Assembly: GCA_900541335.1 (NCBI GenBank) | Contig: UQJC01000043.1 | Location: 1 to 17,582, forward strand | From: an uncultured Prevotella sp. | Lineage (GTDB): Bacteria; Bacteroidota; Bacteroidia; Bacteroidales; Bacteroidaceae | Reading direction: 5' to 3' | DNA length: 17,582 nt | Part shown: positions 7,163 to 13,824 of the stretch, one piece after another | Numbering within the stretch: the stretch's first letter is position 1 | How the letters are laid out: each line of letters begins with the position of its first letter | Program-made: the position numbers and the translations under genes | The notes under the pieces: model-generated | The model's database searches: none | The model's input: the letters and a program-made list of their open reading frames with translations, nothing else | Told to the model about the DNA's origin: nothing

Positions 7163-7723
7163 ATGAAAGTTATCATATTCTCCGCTCCCAGCGGTAGCGG
7201 TAAAAGCACCATTATCAATTACCTGATGGAGCAAGGACTGAACCTCCATTTCTCCATCTCTGCCACCAGCCGTCCCCCTCGTGGTACGGAACAAAACGGT
7301 GTAGAATACTTCTTCCTCACTCCCGAAGAATTCCGTCAGCAAATTGATACCGGCAACTTCTTGGAATACCAAGAGGTCTATGCTGACCGCTTCTATGGCA
7401 CGCTGAAAAGCCAGGTAGACAATCAGCTTAACCAAGGTGAAAATGTAGTCTGCGACGTCGACGTTATCGGCGGTTGCAACATCAAGAAACACTACGGCGA
7501 CCGTGCCCTCAGTGTTTTCATCCAACCTCCTTCGATTGAAGTATTGCGTCAGCGTCTCGAAAACCGAGGCACCGATGCTCCCGAAGTGATTGCCGACCGC
7601 ATTGCCCGTGCTGAATTTGAGCTTTCCTTCGCCCCTCAGTTTGATGCCGTCGTTGTCAATGACGACCTCGCTACGGCACAGGCAGAAGCTTACCGCATCA
7701 TCAAGGATTTCCTGGAGAAGTAA
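7163..7723 (+). CDS. gmk: Guanylate kinase
   Basis: A 186-residue enzyme phosphorylating GMP to GDP with ATP, essential for GTP, dGTP and nucleotide recycling. The P-loop SAPSGSGKST is at 7-16, with GMP-binding Arg37 and Arg40 in TSRPPRGTEQNGVEYFF and Asp residues in CDVDVIGG. The C-terminal lid Arg residues lie in RLENRGTD and IADRIARAEFEL. The frame is open to 7055, but ATG 7163 is chosen because homology begins at MKVIIFSAPSG; the 36-codon extension is proline-rich and non-conserved. It lies between yicC and nadD. Confidence 0.96.
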   Translation: MKVIIFSAPSGSGKSTIINYLMEQGLNLHFSISATSRPPRGTEQNGVEYFFLTPEEFRQQIDTGNFLEYQEVYADRFYGTLKSQVDNQLNQGENVVCDVDVIGGCNIKKHYGDRALSVFIQPPSIEVLRQRLENRGTDAPEVIADRIARAEFELSFAPQFDAVVVNDDLATAQAEAYRIIKDFLEK

Positions 7724-7727
7724 AAGA

Positions 7728-7916
7728 GGGAAGATGAGAAGTTGAGGAGTTGAGAAGATGAGAAGTTTAGCGGTTAGGGATTGATGAGTTGAATCAACAA
7801 AAAGAAATTTCCCTTCAATCCCTCATCTCCTCAATCCCTCAACTCTTCAACTTCTCATCCCTTCAACCTCCCATCTCCAACCCTCCTCATCTCTTCAACC
7901 CCTCAACTCTTCAACC
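7728..7916. repeat. Purine/pyrimidine strand-asymmetric repeat with 22-bp inverted arms
   Basis: The gmk-nadD gap starts purine-rich on the plus strand and ends pyrimidine-rich. Arms 7733-7754 and 7838-7859 pair over 22 bases with a single G-U. The right half repeats CTTCAAC, CTCAACTCTTC and CTCATCTC units with variations up to the nadD start. Similar purine-rich GTTGAAGAG or GTTGAGAG motifs recur near 3511-3545 and 16556-16640, so this is a genome-specific repeat style, not a gene. The arms can form a long hairpin in the gmk-nadD transcript. Confidence 0.7.
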
Positions 7917-8504
7917 TTGAAATCATCTCCTATACGCACCGCCATCTTTGGAGGTTCGTTTAATCCGATACACAACGGCCACATCCGTCTTGCGCGCCAG
8001 GTAATCACTGAAGGTCACGCCGACGAGGTGTGGCTTTTGGTTTCTCCCCAGAACCCACTCAAACAGCACCAATCTCTTCAACCCGAAGCCATCCGCCTTG
8101 AGCTAACCCGCCGTGCCTTAGCCGCCGATCCTCAACTCATAGCCTCCGACTTCGAGTTTACCCTTCCGCGCCCCTCCTATACGTGGAATACCCTCTGTGC
8201 CCTCCGTGAAGCCTATCCCGACCGTCAATTCTCCCTACTCATCGGAGCCGACAACTGGGCTCTCTTCGACCGTTGGGCTCATCCCGACGACATTCTATCC
8301 AACTTCCCCCTTCTCGTCTATCCCCGTCCGGGTTATCCCCTTTCTCCCGAAGCCCTCCCCCCTTCCGTTCATCTCATCCAAGCCCCCCTCTTCCCCTACT
8401 CCTCTACTGATGTGCGTCAAGCGGTTCAATCAGGAGCTGCTATTACGGAGATGGTACCTGAATGTATTCGGGAAGAGGTGATGAGGGTGTATGGGAAAGA
8501 ATAG
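7917..8504 (+). CDS. nadD: Nicotinate-nucleotide adenylyltransferase (TTG start)
   Basis: A 195-residue enzyme joining nicotinate mononucleotide and ATP to form deamido-NAD. The nucleotidyltransferase motif GGSFNPIHNGH (12-22) includes the HxGH-type signature, LIGADNW (108-114) contacts substrate, and YSSTDVR (161-167) is the C-terminal ISSTxxR motif. The only usable start upstream of the essential motif is TTG 7917, since no ATG or GTG occurs before it in frame. This start lies directly against the pyrimidine-rich repeat, so the original start may have been altered by repeat change. The stop TAG at 8502 is the last base of the housekeeping block; the accessory island begins right after it. 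Confidence 0.93.
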   Translation: MKSSPIRTAIFGGSFNPIHNGHIRLARQVITEGHADEVWLLVSPQNPLKQHQSLQPEAIRLELTRRALAADPQLIASDFEFTLPRPSYTWNTLCALREAYPDRQFSLLIGADNWALFDRWAHPDDILSNFPLLVYPRPGYPLSPEALPPSVHLIQAPLFPYSSTDVRQAVQSGAAITEMVPECIREEVMRVYGKE

Positions 8505-8901
8505 AATCAGTACTGCATTTCCAAGCATTTATATCGAATCAATTCAATTAACTTACGCCATTACAACATCACAATTGAGCAGAATAATGTAGTTGGCAAT
8601 ATTCTAGAAGAATGGTTAGCCAAATGGTTAGCTAATCAAGGAATAGAAAAACGTTCACAACAAGAAGCAATCATCTCCTGACTTCTGGCTTGACAAGGAA
8701 CAGACCAACGATGGATGGTTGGAAGTGAAATCGTTTATCGGATCTCCCAACTTTGACATTGGTTCCTTTAGAAGCTACATCAATGAAATAATAGATTGCC
8801 CCTGGAAGTTGCATACCAAATACCTTCTCATAAAATATAAGATGGAGGAAAACGGCGGACTTGTCGTTATCGAAAACTTTTGGTTGAATAATCAACTCTA
8901 A
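8505..8901 (+). pseudogene. Frameshifted remnant of a type II restriction endonuclease (NgoBV-like, tentative)
   Basis: Two frames together read as one protein. Frame 1 (8505-8681) gives VVGNILEEWLAKWLANQGI and stops at TGA 8679. One base out of frame, from CCT 8677, follows PDFWLDKEQTNDGWLEVKSF, then SPNFDIGSFRSYINEII and KLHTKYLLIKYKMEENG, then IENFWL, stopping at 8899. The E-V-K in WLEVKSF and the preceding PDF-D pattern fit a PD-(D/E)xK nuclease core. From memory the arrangement resembles NgoBV/NlaIV-type restriction enzymes; this is unverified. There is no start codon for frame 1, a one-base shift near 8671-8677, and the C-terminal third is missing. No partner methyltransferase is visible. 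The remnant is A/T-richer than the block before it. Confidence 0.6.
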
Positions 8902-9307
8902 TGGTTTTGTATGTGCCAATGAAGCTTCTCTACACATTCGATTTATCGGCTGTCCGAGAAAATTAAAATATCAATTGGGGCATAAAAGTTTTACCGGACA
9001 CCAATATTTTGATAAGCAAACCATATTGTCCGGCAACCTTTACCAAATTCACACCTATGTAATAAATGCCGAACAGCATCATGCTGCTAAAGGCAAAGTA
9101 GACGGGATGTTGCTCTACGCTCAAACTCAAAGCGATATTCAGCCCTATCTTCATTTCCAAAACAGTCAGGGGAATCGATTTATGGTCAGGACATTGGATT
9201 TGAATCAGCAGTTTGATAAGATAAAAGAGGCATTAGACCGATTTCTGGAATACAACAAAAGAGAATACTTAAATAAAGAAGAGGCATGGATAGAAAAGAA
9301 TGTATGA
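8888..9307 (+). pseudogene. C-terminal fragment of McrC-type restriction subunit
   Basis: The frame opens after a stop at 8885 and has no good start. Residues from about 8972 on match the end of McrC proteins, the nuclease partner of the McrB GTPase in modification-dependent restriction: QYFDKQTILSGNLYQIHTYV (split: QYFDKQT, SGNLYQIHTYV), then KGKVDGMLLYAQTQ and RTLDLNQQFDKIKEALD. The upstream part of McrC, including the catalytic D-x-A-K region, and all of mcrB are absent. Its stop codon at 9305 lies 22 bases inside the helicase gene that follows, an overlap typical of genes that were once one operon. It is probably a non-functional leftover, although a TTG at 8975 could start a 110-residue product. 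Confidence 0.6.
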
Positions 9308-12027
9308 TTGTCGATTTAGACAAGCGTGGAAGCAAGGATATGTTTGTTACAGAGCGCATTGCCGCAATCAAAGAAAACAGCAAGGGATTGTGGTCTGTAC
9401 TATTTAACGGCTCTACGCGATGGTTTCATTACAACCCTTCCCGCTTGCTATACCTGACTCATCCGGAAAGAATTGACCTCGGTGAGAAAGGCTTGTACAT
9501 CAACAACAAACATATCACCCAGGCAGCAGAACTACTTCGCTTTTCGGATGAGAGACACACATTCTATCACATCGTCTATCAGAATGGTTATTACGATAAT
9601 TTAGAAGGAAAGCAGGTGTATGTAACCCGAACCCCCATTGATCAGAACGGTGGTTCGACGTGGGATTATTTGAATAAACTGGCAGCCGAAACAAGTCTGC
9701 TGACGGACGACAACGACAGTATTCTTTCGAAACAATACGAGAAGGTGGACGTGAAAAGAGACAACGTTCCGCTGGCTCAATATCTGGGTAGTAAAAGTAA
9801 ACTGGATGCGCATAAAATGCCCAAGCACCTTTATTATCCGTTTGGCTGCAACGCCAGTCAGAAGGCGGCTGTAGAGGCTGCGCTGACACATCAGGTAAGC
9901 ATCATCCAAGGACCTCCGGGTACGGGTAAAACGCAAACGATTCTGAATATCATTGCTAACCTGCTGCTGCAAAACAAAACAGTGCTGGTGGTTTCGAACA
10001 ACAATTCTGCCGTAGAAAATGTGGCGGAGAAACTCGATAAAGAGAATCTGGGGTTTATTGTAGCTCAGTTGGGCTGTGCGCAAAACAGGGAAACTTTTTT
10101 CAATAACCAGCCGTCTTGTCCTACCATGAACAATTGGCACTTGGAAGATAAATCGGCAGTAATAGAAGGCTGCATGAAAGCCCTGTCCGAGGTATCGAAA
10201 GGCTTTGAGGGACAGCTGCAGCAAGCGAAACTTCAGGCGGAACATGCTGCATTGCAACTGGAAAAAGAACACCATGAGAAGCTATGTGCCAGCAATGAAT
10301 CGGAAGGATGGTTGCATAATCGGACTTCGGCCTCCTTGCTGAAGATGCTTCACTCGTATCAGCTGTTGAACGAAAGGCAACAGGCAGTCAGCATGTGGTA
10401 CAAGCTAAAGTGGAGCCTTCGGATGGGAATGAATTTGTTCTCTTTCTTAAAGAAGCCCAGCAGTGAAGTCATCGTTCAGTTGGAAGCAGCTTACTATGAC
10501 TCGCGTCTGAGAGAAATTGAAAATGAATTGGAAACGATTGGTTCCGAACTGGATGCCATCGACCTTCCGCATCATGTAAAAGAACTACGTGTCACTTCGC
10601 TTCAACTATTAAAAGATACAATAGCCAGCCGATATACCGGAAAGCAGCACCGACAATTCAAGCCTGCTGATCTTTATCGGCAAAGCGAGGCTTTCTTGGA
10701 TGCTTATCCGGTAGTGCTGAGCACCACGTATTCAGCCAAAAGCTGCATCAGTCCGGATAATGTATTTGATTATGTCATCATGGACGAAGCTTCACAGGTG
10801 GACATCAAGACCGGAGCTTTGGCATTGTCGTGTGCCACCCATGCGGTGATTGTAGGTGATGACAAGCAGTTGCCTAATGTCGTCGGTAAAGAAGAAGTCC
10901 TAGCGCTACAAGCCATTCAGGAAACCTATCAGGTAAAAGAATATTACAATGCCATTACCCATAGTTTCCTGAAATCTTGTCTGGAGATTTTCCGAAATGC
11001 CCCGGTAACGCTGTTGCGCGAACATTACCGGTGCCATCCCAAAATCATAGAATTCTGCAACCGGAAATTCTATGACAGAGAGTTGGTAGCCATGACTACT
11101 GACAAGAATGAAGAGAAGGTGTTGGAGGTGGTTTATACGGGTAAAGGCAACTATGCACGGGGACATTTGAATCAGCGTGAAATTGATGTGATAAAGGAAG
11201 AAGTTATGCCGCAATTTTCCGAGAATGAGAGTGTAGGTATCATCACTCCTTACCGGCAGCAAGCCGAGGAAATCAATAAGACGCTGGGTAAAGATATAGC
11301 CAGCACGGTACATAAATTTCAAGGACGGGAATGCGATGCCATCATTCTGAGCATGGTGGACAATGCACCTACGGAGTTTTCGGATGATGCCAACCTGTTG
11401 AACGTAGCAATTTCACGGGCCAAGACCCGGCTGTGTGTCGTGACAAACGAGAATGAAAAGCCGCAAGAGTCCATTTTGGGGCAGCTCATTGATTACATGA
11501 AATACAACAACTGCGAGGAGACCCAAAGCAAACTGCATTCGGTATTCGACCTGCTCTACAAATCGTACACAGCAGAGCGGCTGGCATTTGAAGCTTCGCA
11601 CGAGAAAATCTCTGAACACTTGTCCGAAAATCTGGTATATGATGCACTGAATAAAGCCATTGAGGCGCTACAGTGGGACAATGTAGCGGTGCTTTGTCAC
11701 TACCCGCTATCTCGCTTGATAGCAGATTGGAGTATCTTGAGTGAAAAGGAGAAAGCCTTTGCCGAGAGTCCGCTGGCACATGTCGATTTCTTGATCTACA
11801 ACACTCTCACCAAACAACCGATGGAAGTGATTGAAGTGGATGGCTGGCAGTTTCACCAAGACAACGAAGCGCAGCAGTCGCGCGACCAGCTCAAGGACAA
11901 TTTGCTCACCAAATTCGGGCTGTGTCCTCAGCGTATCTCTACAACAGATACGTTCAATGTAGAAATAGGCAAAAGCATGCTTTCAGCAAGGGCAGATAGG
12001 GAAAACCGGCAGACTCCATTAGTATAA
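9286..12027 (+). CDS. SF1 (Upf1-like) helicase with C-terminal PD-(D/E)xK-like nuclease domain
   Basis: An intact 913-residue protein. Residues 1-185 are an N-terminal domain of unknown role. The SF1B helicase core follows: Walker A GPPGTGKT (209-216), motif II DEAS (500-503), motif III GDDKQLP (524-530), motif IV HYRCHP (580-585), motif V STVHKFQGREC (from about 674) and motif VI NVAISRAKTR (706-715). A helical, coiled-coil-prone insertion (about 280-440) separates motifs Ia and II. The C-terminal part (about 760-880) has HVDFLIYN (Asp834) and EVIEVDGWQFH (Glu847, Glu850, Asp852), the pattern of the VSR/DUF2726-like nuclease fold fused to many AAA_11/AAA_12 helicases. It probably unwinds and cuts DNA or RNA, perhaps in defence or repair. 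It overlaps the McrC fragment by 22 bases and is the only intact gene in the island. Confidence 0.88.
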   Translation: MDRKECMIVDLDKRGSKDMFVTERIAAIKENSKGLWSVLFNGSTRWFHYNPSRLLYLTHPERIDLGEKGLYINNKHITQAAELLRFSDERHTFYHIVYQNGYYDNLEGKQVYVTRTPIDQNGGSTWDYLNKLAAETSLLTDDNDSILSKQYEKVDVKRDNVPLAQYLGSKSKLDAHKMPKHLYYPFGCNASQKAAVEAALTHQVSIIQGPPGTGKTQTILNIIANLLLQNKTVLVVSNNNSAVENVAEKLDKENLGFIVAQLGCAQNRETFFNNQPSCPTMNNWHLEDKSAVIEGCMKALSEVSKGFEGQLQQAKLQAEHAALQLEKEHHEKLCASNESEGWLHNRTSASLLKMLHSYQLLNERQQAVSMWYKLKWSLRMGMNLFSFLKKPSSEVIVQLEAAYYDSRLREIENELETIGSELDAIDLPHHVKELRVTSLQLLKDTIASRYTGKQHRQFKPADLYRQSEAFLDAYPVVLSTTYSAKSCISPDNVFDYVIMDEASQVDIKTGALALSCATHAVIVGDDKQLPNVVGKEEVLALQAIQETYQVKEYYNAITHSFLKSCLEIFRNAPVTLLREHYRCHPKIIEFCNRKFYDRELVAMTTDKNEEKVLEVVYTGKGNYARGHLNQREIDVIKEEVMPQFSENESVGIITPYRQQAEEINKTLGKDIASTVHKFQGRECDAIILSMVDNAPTEFSDDANLLNVAISRAKTRLCVVTNENEKPQESILGQLIDYMKYNNCEETQSKLHSVFDLLYKSYTAERLAFEASHEKISEHLSENLVYDALNKAIEALQWDNVAVLCHYPLSRLIADWSILSEKEKAFAESPLAHVDFLIYNTLTKQPMEVIEVDGWQFHQDNEAQQSRDQLKDNLLTKFGLCPQRISTTDTFNVEIGKSMLSARADRENRQTPLV

Positions 12028-12048
12028 CCAAATTAAACAGTAAATAGT

Positions 12049-12207
12049 ATGAACAACAGCAATAAAACAAACCGTATGAAATATCAATATACACCACAGT
12101 TCATTCAAGAACTGGCTCCCAATGAAATATTTGTTTTCGGCAGCAATCTGGCCGGCATGCACGGAGGAGGAGCCGCCCGATTTGCCTACGAAAAATTCGG
12201 TGCGTAG
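12049..12207 (+). pseudogene. N-terminal stump of a macro-like (NEIFVFGSNLAG) protein
   Basis: A 52-codon frame starts 21 bases after the helicase gene (a second Met is at 12076). It reads NEIFVFGSNLAGMHGGGAAR then FAYEKFGA, the conserved beginning of a family of about 150-residue proteins found in bacteria and phages and related to macro-domain ADP-ribose binders. Homology then stops and the frame ends at TAG 12205. The conserved continuation (GVGLQGQSYAIPT in relatives, from memory) is missing. It is a truncated gene joined at about 12204 to a RecD2-like fragment in another frame. Confidence 0.65.
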
Positions 12208-12428
12208 TAGAACGGATCACGTACCAGAATCCCGAGAATGGGTATTCGGTGATGAGGGTCAAAGGTTATGACGACCTGGTGACGCTGGTGGGCAACCTGC
12301 TGGAGATGCCTACCGGAAGTGTGCTGTTGTGTGAGGGCGACTGGAAGATGGACAAGCGCTACGGCAGCCAGTTTTTCTGTCAATCGTGAGAGGAGGTGAT
12401 GCCGGCCACAGTCTATGGCATAGAGAAG
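12204..12428 (+). pseudogene. N-terminal stump of a RecD2-type helicase with an internal stop
   Basis: In the frame starting GTA 12204 the sequence reads VERITYQNPENGYSVMRVKG, then DDLVTLVGNLLEMPTGSVLL and CEGDWKMDKRYGSQF. This is the OB-like N-terminal domain of RecD-like (RecD2/YrrC) SF1 helicases. A TGA at about 12387 stands where relatives have Trp (WEE), after which EEVMPATVYGIEK continues in the same frame to about 12426. Homology then ends just before the inverted repeat starting at 12430. No ATG is available, because the gene start was lost at the junction with the macro-like stump. The motor domains are absent, so it cannot work as a helicase. Confidence 0.65.
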
Positions 12429-12429
12429 C

Positions 12430-12499
12430 GAACAGCGGGACAAGTACCGTTCCCCCTCCCGTGTCCGAAAAAGGGGGAACGGTACCTGTCCCGCTGTTC
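12430..12499. repeat. 28-bp-arm inverted repeat with 14-base loop
   Basis: Arms 12430-12457 and 12472-12499 are reverse complements at 27 of 28 positions (A against C at the single mismatch). The arms begin GAACAGCGGGACA and contain GTACCGTTCCCCCT; the loop is CCCGTGTCCGAAAA. It is G/C-rich and starts three bases after the RecD2-like homology ends. No T-tract follows. It has the look of a mobile REP/MITE-like hairpin or an island end. It could also block transcription reading from the island into the array. Confidence 0.8.
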
Positions 12500-12536
12500 A
12501 CCTCAATAAGCCAGTCTGCAAGCATGACAGCGACCA

Positions 12537-12795
12537 TTCAACTACATTGTGCGGAAGTGATTCAGGCCGGTTGAAACCTTCAGCTACATTGTGCGGAAGT
12601 GATTCAAGCCGGTTGAAACCTTCAACCACATTGTGCAGAAGTGATTCAAGCCGGTTGAAACCTTCAACCACGATGCGCGGAAGTGATTCAAGCTGGTTGA
12701 AACCTTCAACCACGATGCGCGGAAGTGATTCAGGCCGGTTAAAACCTTCAACCACGATGCGCGGAAATGATTCAAGCCGGTTGAAACCTTCAACC
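12537..12795. repeat. 42-bp tandem repeat array, about 6.2 copies
   Basis: Full units begin at 12551, 12593, 12635, 12677 and 12719, with a last unit (12761-12795) whose tail is replaced by the promoter. A 14-base tail (12537-12550) precedes the first. Each unit begins GCGGAAGTGATTCA, continues with a variable AGCCGG/GGCCGG and then GGTTGAAACCTTCAACC, a 7-bp-stem hairpin. Units end CACATTGT in the upstream copies and CACGATGC in the downstream ones, showing stepwise duplication. Unit 1 (TTCAGCT) and unit 5 (GGTTAAA) have weakened stems. Because 42 is a multiple of three, frames stay open on both strands without being genes. There are no unique spacers, so this is not a CRISPR array. Confidence 0.92.
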
Positions 12796-12811
12796 TGTAT
12801 TTGTATTTTTG
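12781..12811 (+). promoter_or_regulatory. Bacteroidota promoter of the DUF6261-like gene, with -33 in the last repeat unit
   Basis: TATTTTTG (12804-12811) matches the -7 consensus TAnnTTTG. A TTG at 12781-12783, twenty bases upstream, can serve as the -33 box and lies within the hairpin of the last 42-bp unit. Transcription would start near 12818, leaving a leader of about 70 nt. Confidence 0.6.
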
Positions 12812-12890
12812 CAGCAAGGTAGTTGAAAGGAAGAGCTGGTCTCCCGACTATTCCTTGAAGCTATACATAGACATTTAATCTTCTGGTCTT

Positions 12891-13709
12891 ATGAAATTAC
12901 ATACATCTTCGTCTATTCGCTTCAACATGCGGTCTGCGCAATACTTGTCGTATATGCAAGCCTTTATGAAACGGTTGCAGGCATTGAAGATTGACAACGT
13001 GATGTTGAACGAAAAAACGGCCGCGTTGGAGCAGGCTGTAAAGGAGGTCGAAAACAATATCCGCGTGATGGTCAAAAGTTCGCATACGCAACTCATCAAG
13101 GATGCTGACTATGCACGTGACACGCTCTATGCGATATTGAAGACGACCGTCAAGAGCTGGAGTAAGATGCGACCTAACATTTCGACAGCTTCGGCAAGCG
13201 ACTTGGAGGCTTTGATTGAAAAGTCGGATGCTGCAGTTACGCTGGCTGAGGTGATTGACCGGTATGACCTGAATCCCAAAACGCAACTCGACGACGAGAC
13301 GGGAAAATTGCAGGGCATCGTCCGCGATATGCGCACTGAAGGGAAGGAGGCTATCGAGAAACTTCATCTCACGATGCTCGTTGACGAACTGGAAAGTGTC
13401 AACCAGCTGCTTAATCAGTGTATTGCGAAAAGAGCCGAAGAGCGCGGTCCCAGAAAACAAGGAGCATTGAAGGAAGCCCGTGTGGCATGTGACAAGGCCT
13501 ATACCGAACTGGAAGCTGTCATCAACTCGCTCTTGGTGCTTGCACCCTCAGCAGCTTTCAGCCAATGGGTAGCTGTACAAAATGAGGACATAGACCGTAT
13601 GAAATTAGTCTTCAAGAAGCATAAAAAGAGGGCTGCGGACGAGAGCGAAAGCGAGCTGAACGACAGTCTCCTCACAGAAGAAGAGGAGACGGAAACAGAA
13701 AAGGGATGA
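12891..13709 (+). CDS. Helical coiled-coil protein, DUF6261-like
   Basis: A 272-residue, mostly helical soluble protein without signal peptide or membrane segment. From memory the pattern fits DUF6261, a family of unknown function largely restricted to Bacteroidota: a charged N-terminus, ADYARDTLYAILKTTVKSW near 65-85, a central YDLNPKTQLDDETGKLQGIV, then LVDELESVNQLLNQCIAKR, and a helix ALKEARVACDKAYTELEAVI. The C-terminus (about 240-272) is a basic KKHKKR followed by an acidic tail ending EEEETETEKG. Its own promoter lies at the end of the 42-bp array and a hairpin terminator follows, so it is a single-gene unit. No catalytic motif is visible. The charge pattern would suit binding nucleic acid or protein, but that is a guess. 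Confidence 0.75.
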   Translation: MKLHTSSSIRFNMRSAQYLSYMQAFMKRLQALKIDNVMLNEKTAALEQAVKEVENNIRVMVKSSHTQLIKDADYARDTLYAILKTTVKSWSKMRPNISTASASDLEALIEKSDAAVTLAEVIDRYDLNPKTQLDDETGKLQGIVRDMRTEGKEAIEKLHLTMLVDELESVNQLLNQCIAKRAEERGPRKQGALKEARVACDKAYTELEAVINSLLVLAPSAAFSQWVAVQNEDIDRMKLVFKKHKKRAADESESELNDSLLTEEEETETEKG

Positions 13710-13755
13710 GAAGAGAAGCGGAAATGTCTTGGCTCACCCTTCCCCTCCCAACGCA

Positions 13756-13808
13756 AACGTCCCGCAAGCAGTAACCTATACTACTTGCGAGACGTTGTCA
13801 TTTTTTAT
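13756..13808 (+). terminator. Strong intrinsic terminator after the DUF6261-like gene
   Basis: Arms 13756-13768 (AACGTCCCGCAAG) and 13784-13796 (CTTGCGAGACGTT) pair with one mismatch, extended inward by AGTA/TACT, and are followed by CATTTTTTATTT. On the minus strand the mismatch becomes a G-U pair, so the hairpin may also act at the end of the convergent OmpA-type gene, although no good T-tract exists on that side. Confidence 0.85.
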
Positions 13809-13824
13809 TTGCACGAGGGCGAAA

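Noticed and set aside
9601..10275. 224-codon minus-strand frame inside the helicase gene
   Set aside because: Shadow of a well-supported gene; no recognisable motifs.
12537..12795. Possible CRISPR array
   Set aside because: The 42-bp units abut directly with no unique spacers, and no cas genes are nearby.
12498..12822. Open frames on both strands across the 42-bp array coding for repeat proteins
   Set aside because: A unit length divisible by three keeps all lucky frames open. There is no promoter or plausible start, and the plus-strand frame runs over the promoter of the next gene.
12897..13460. 187-codon minus-strand frame opposite the DUF6261-like gene
   Set aside because: The plus strand has a promoter, terminator and family-like protein; the antisense frame shows none of these.
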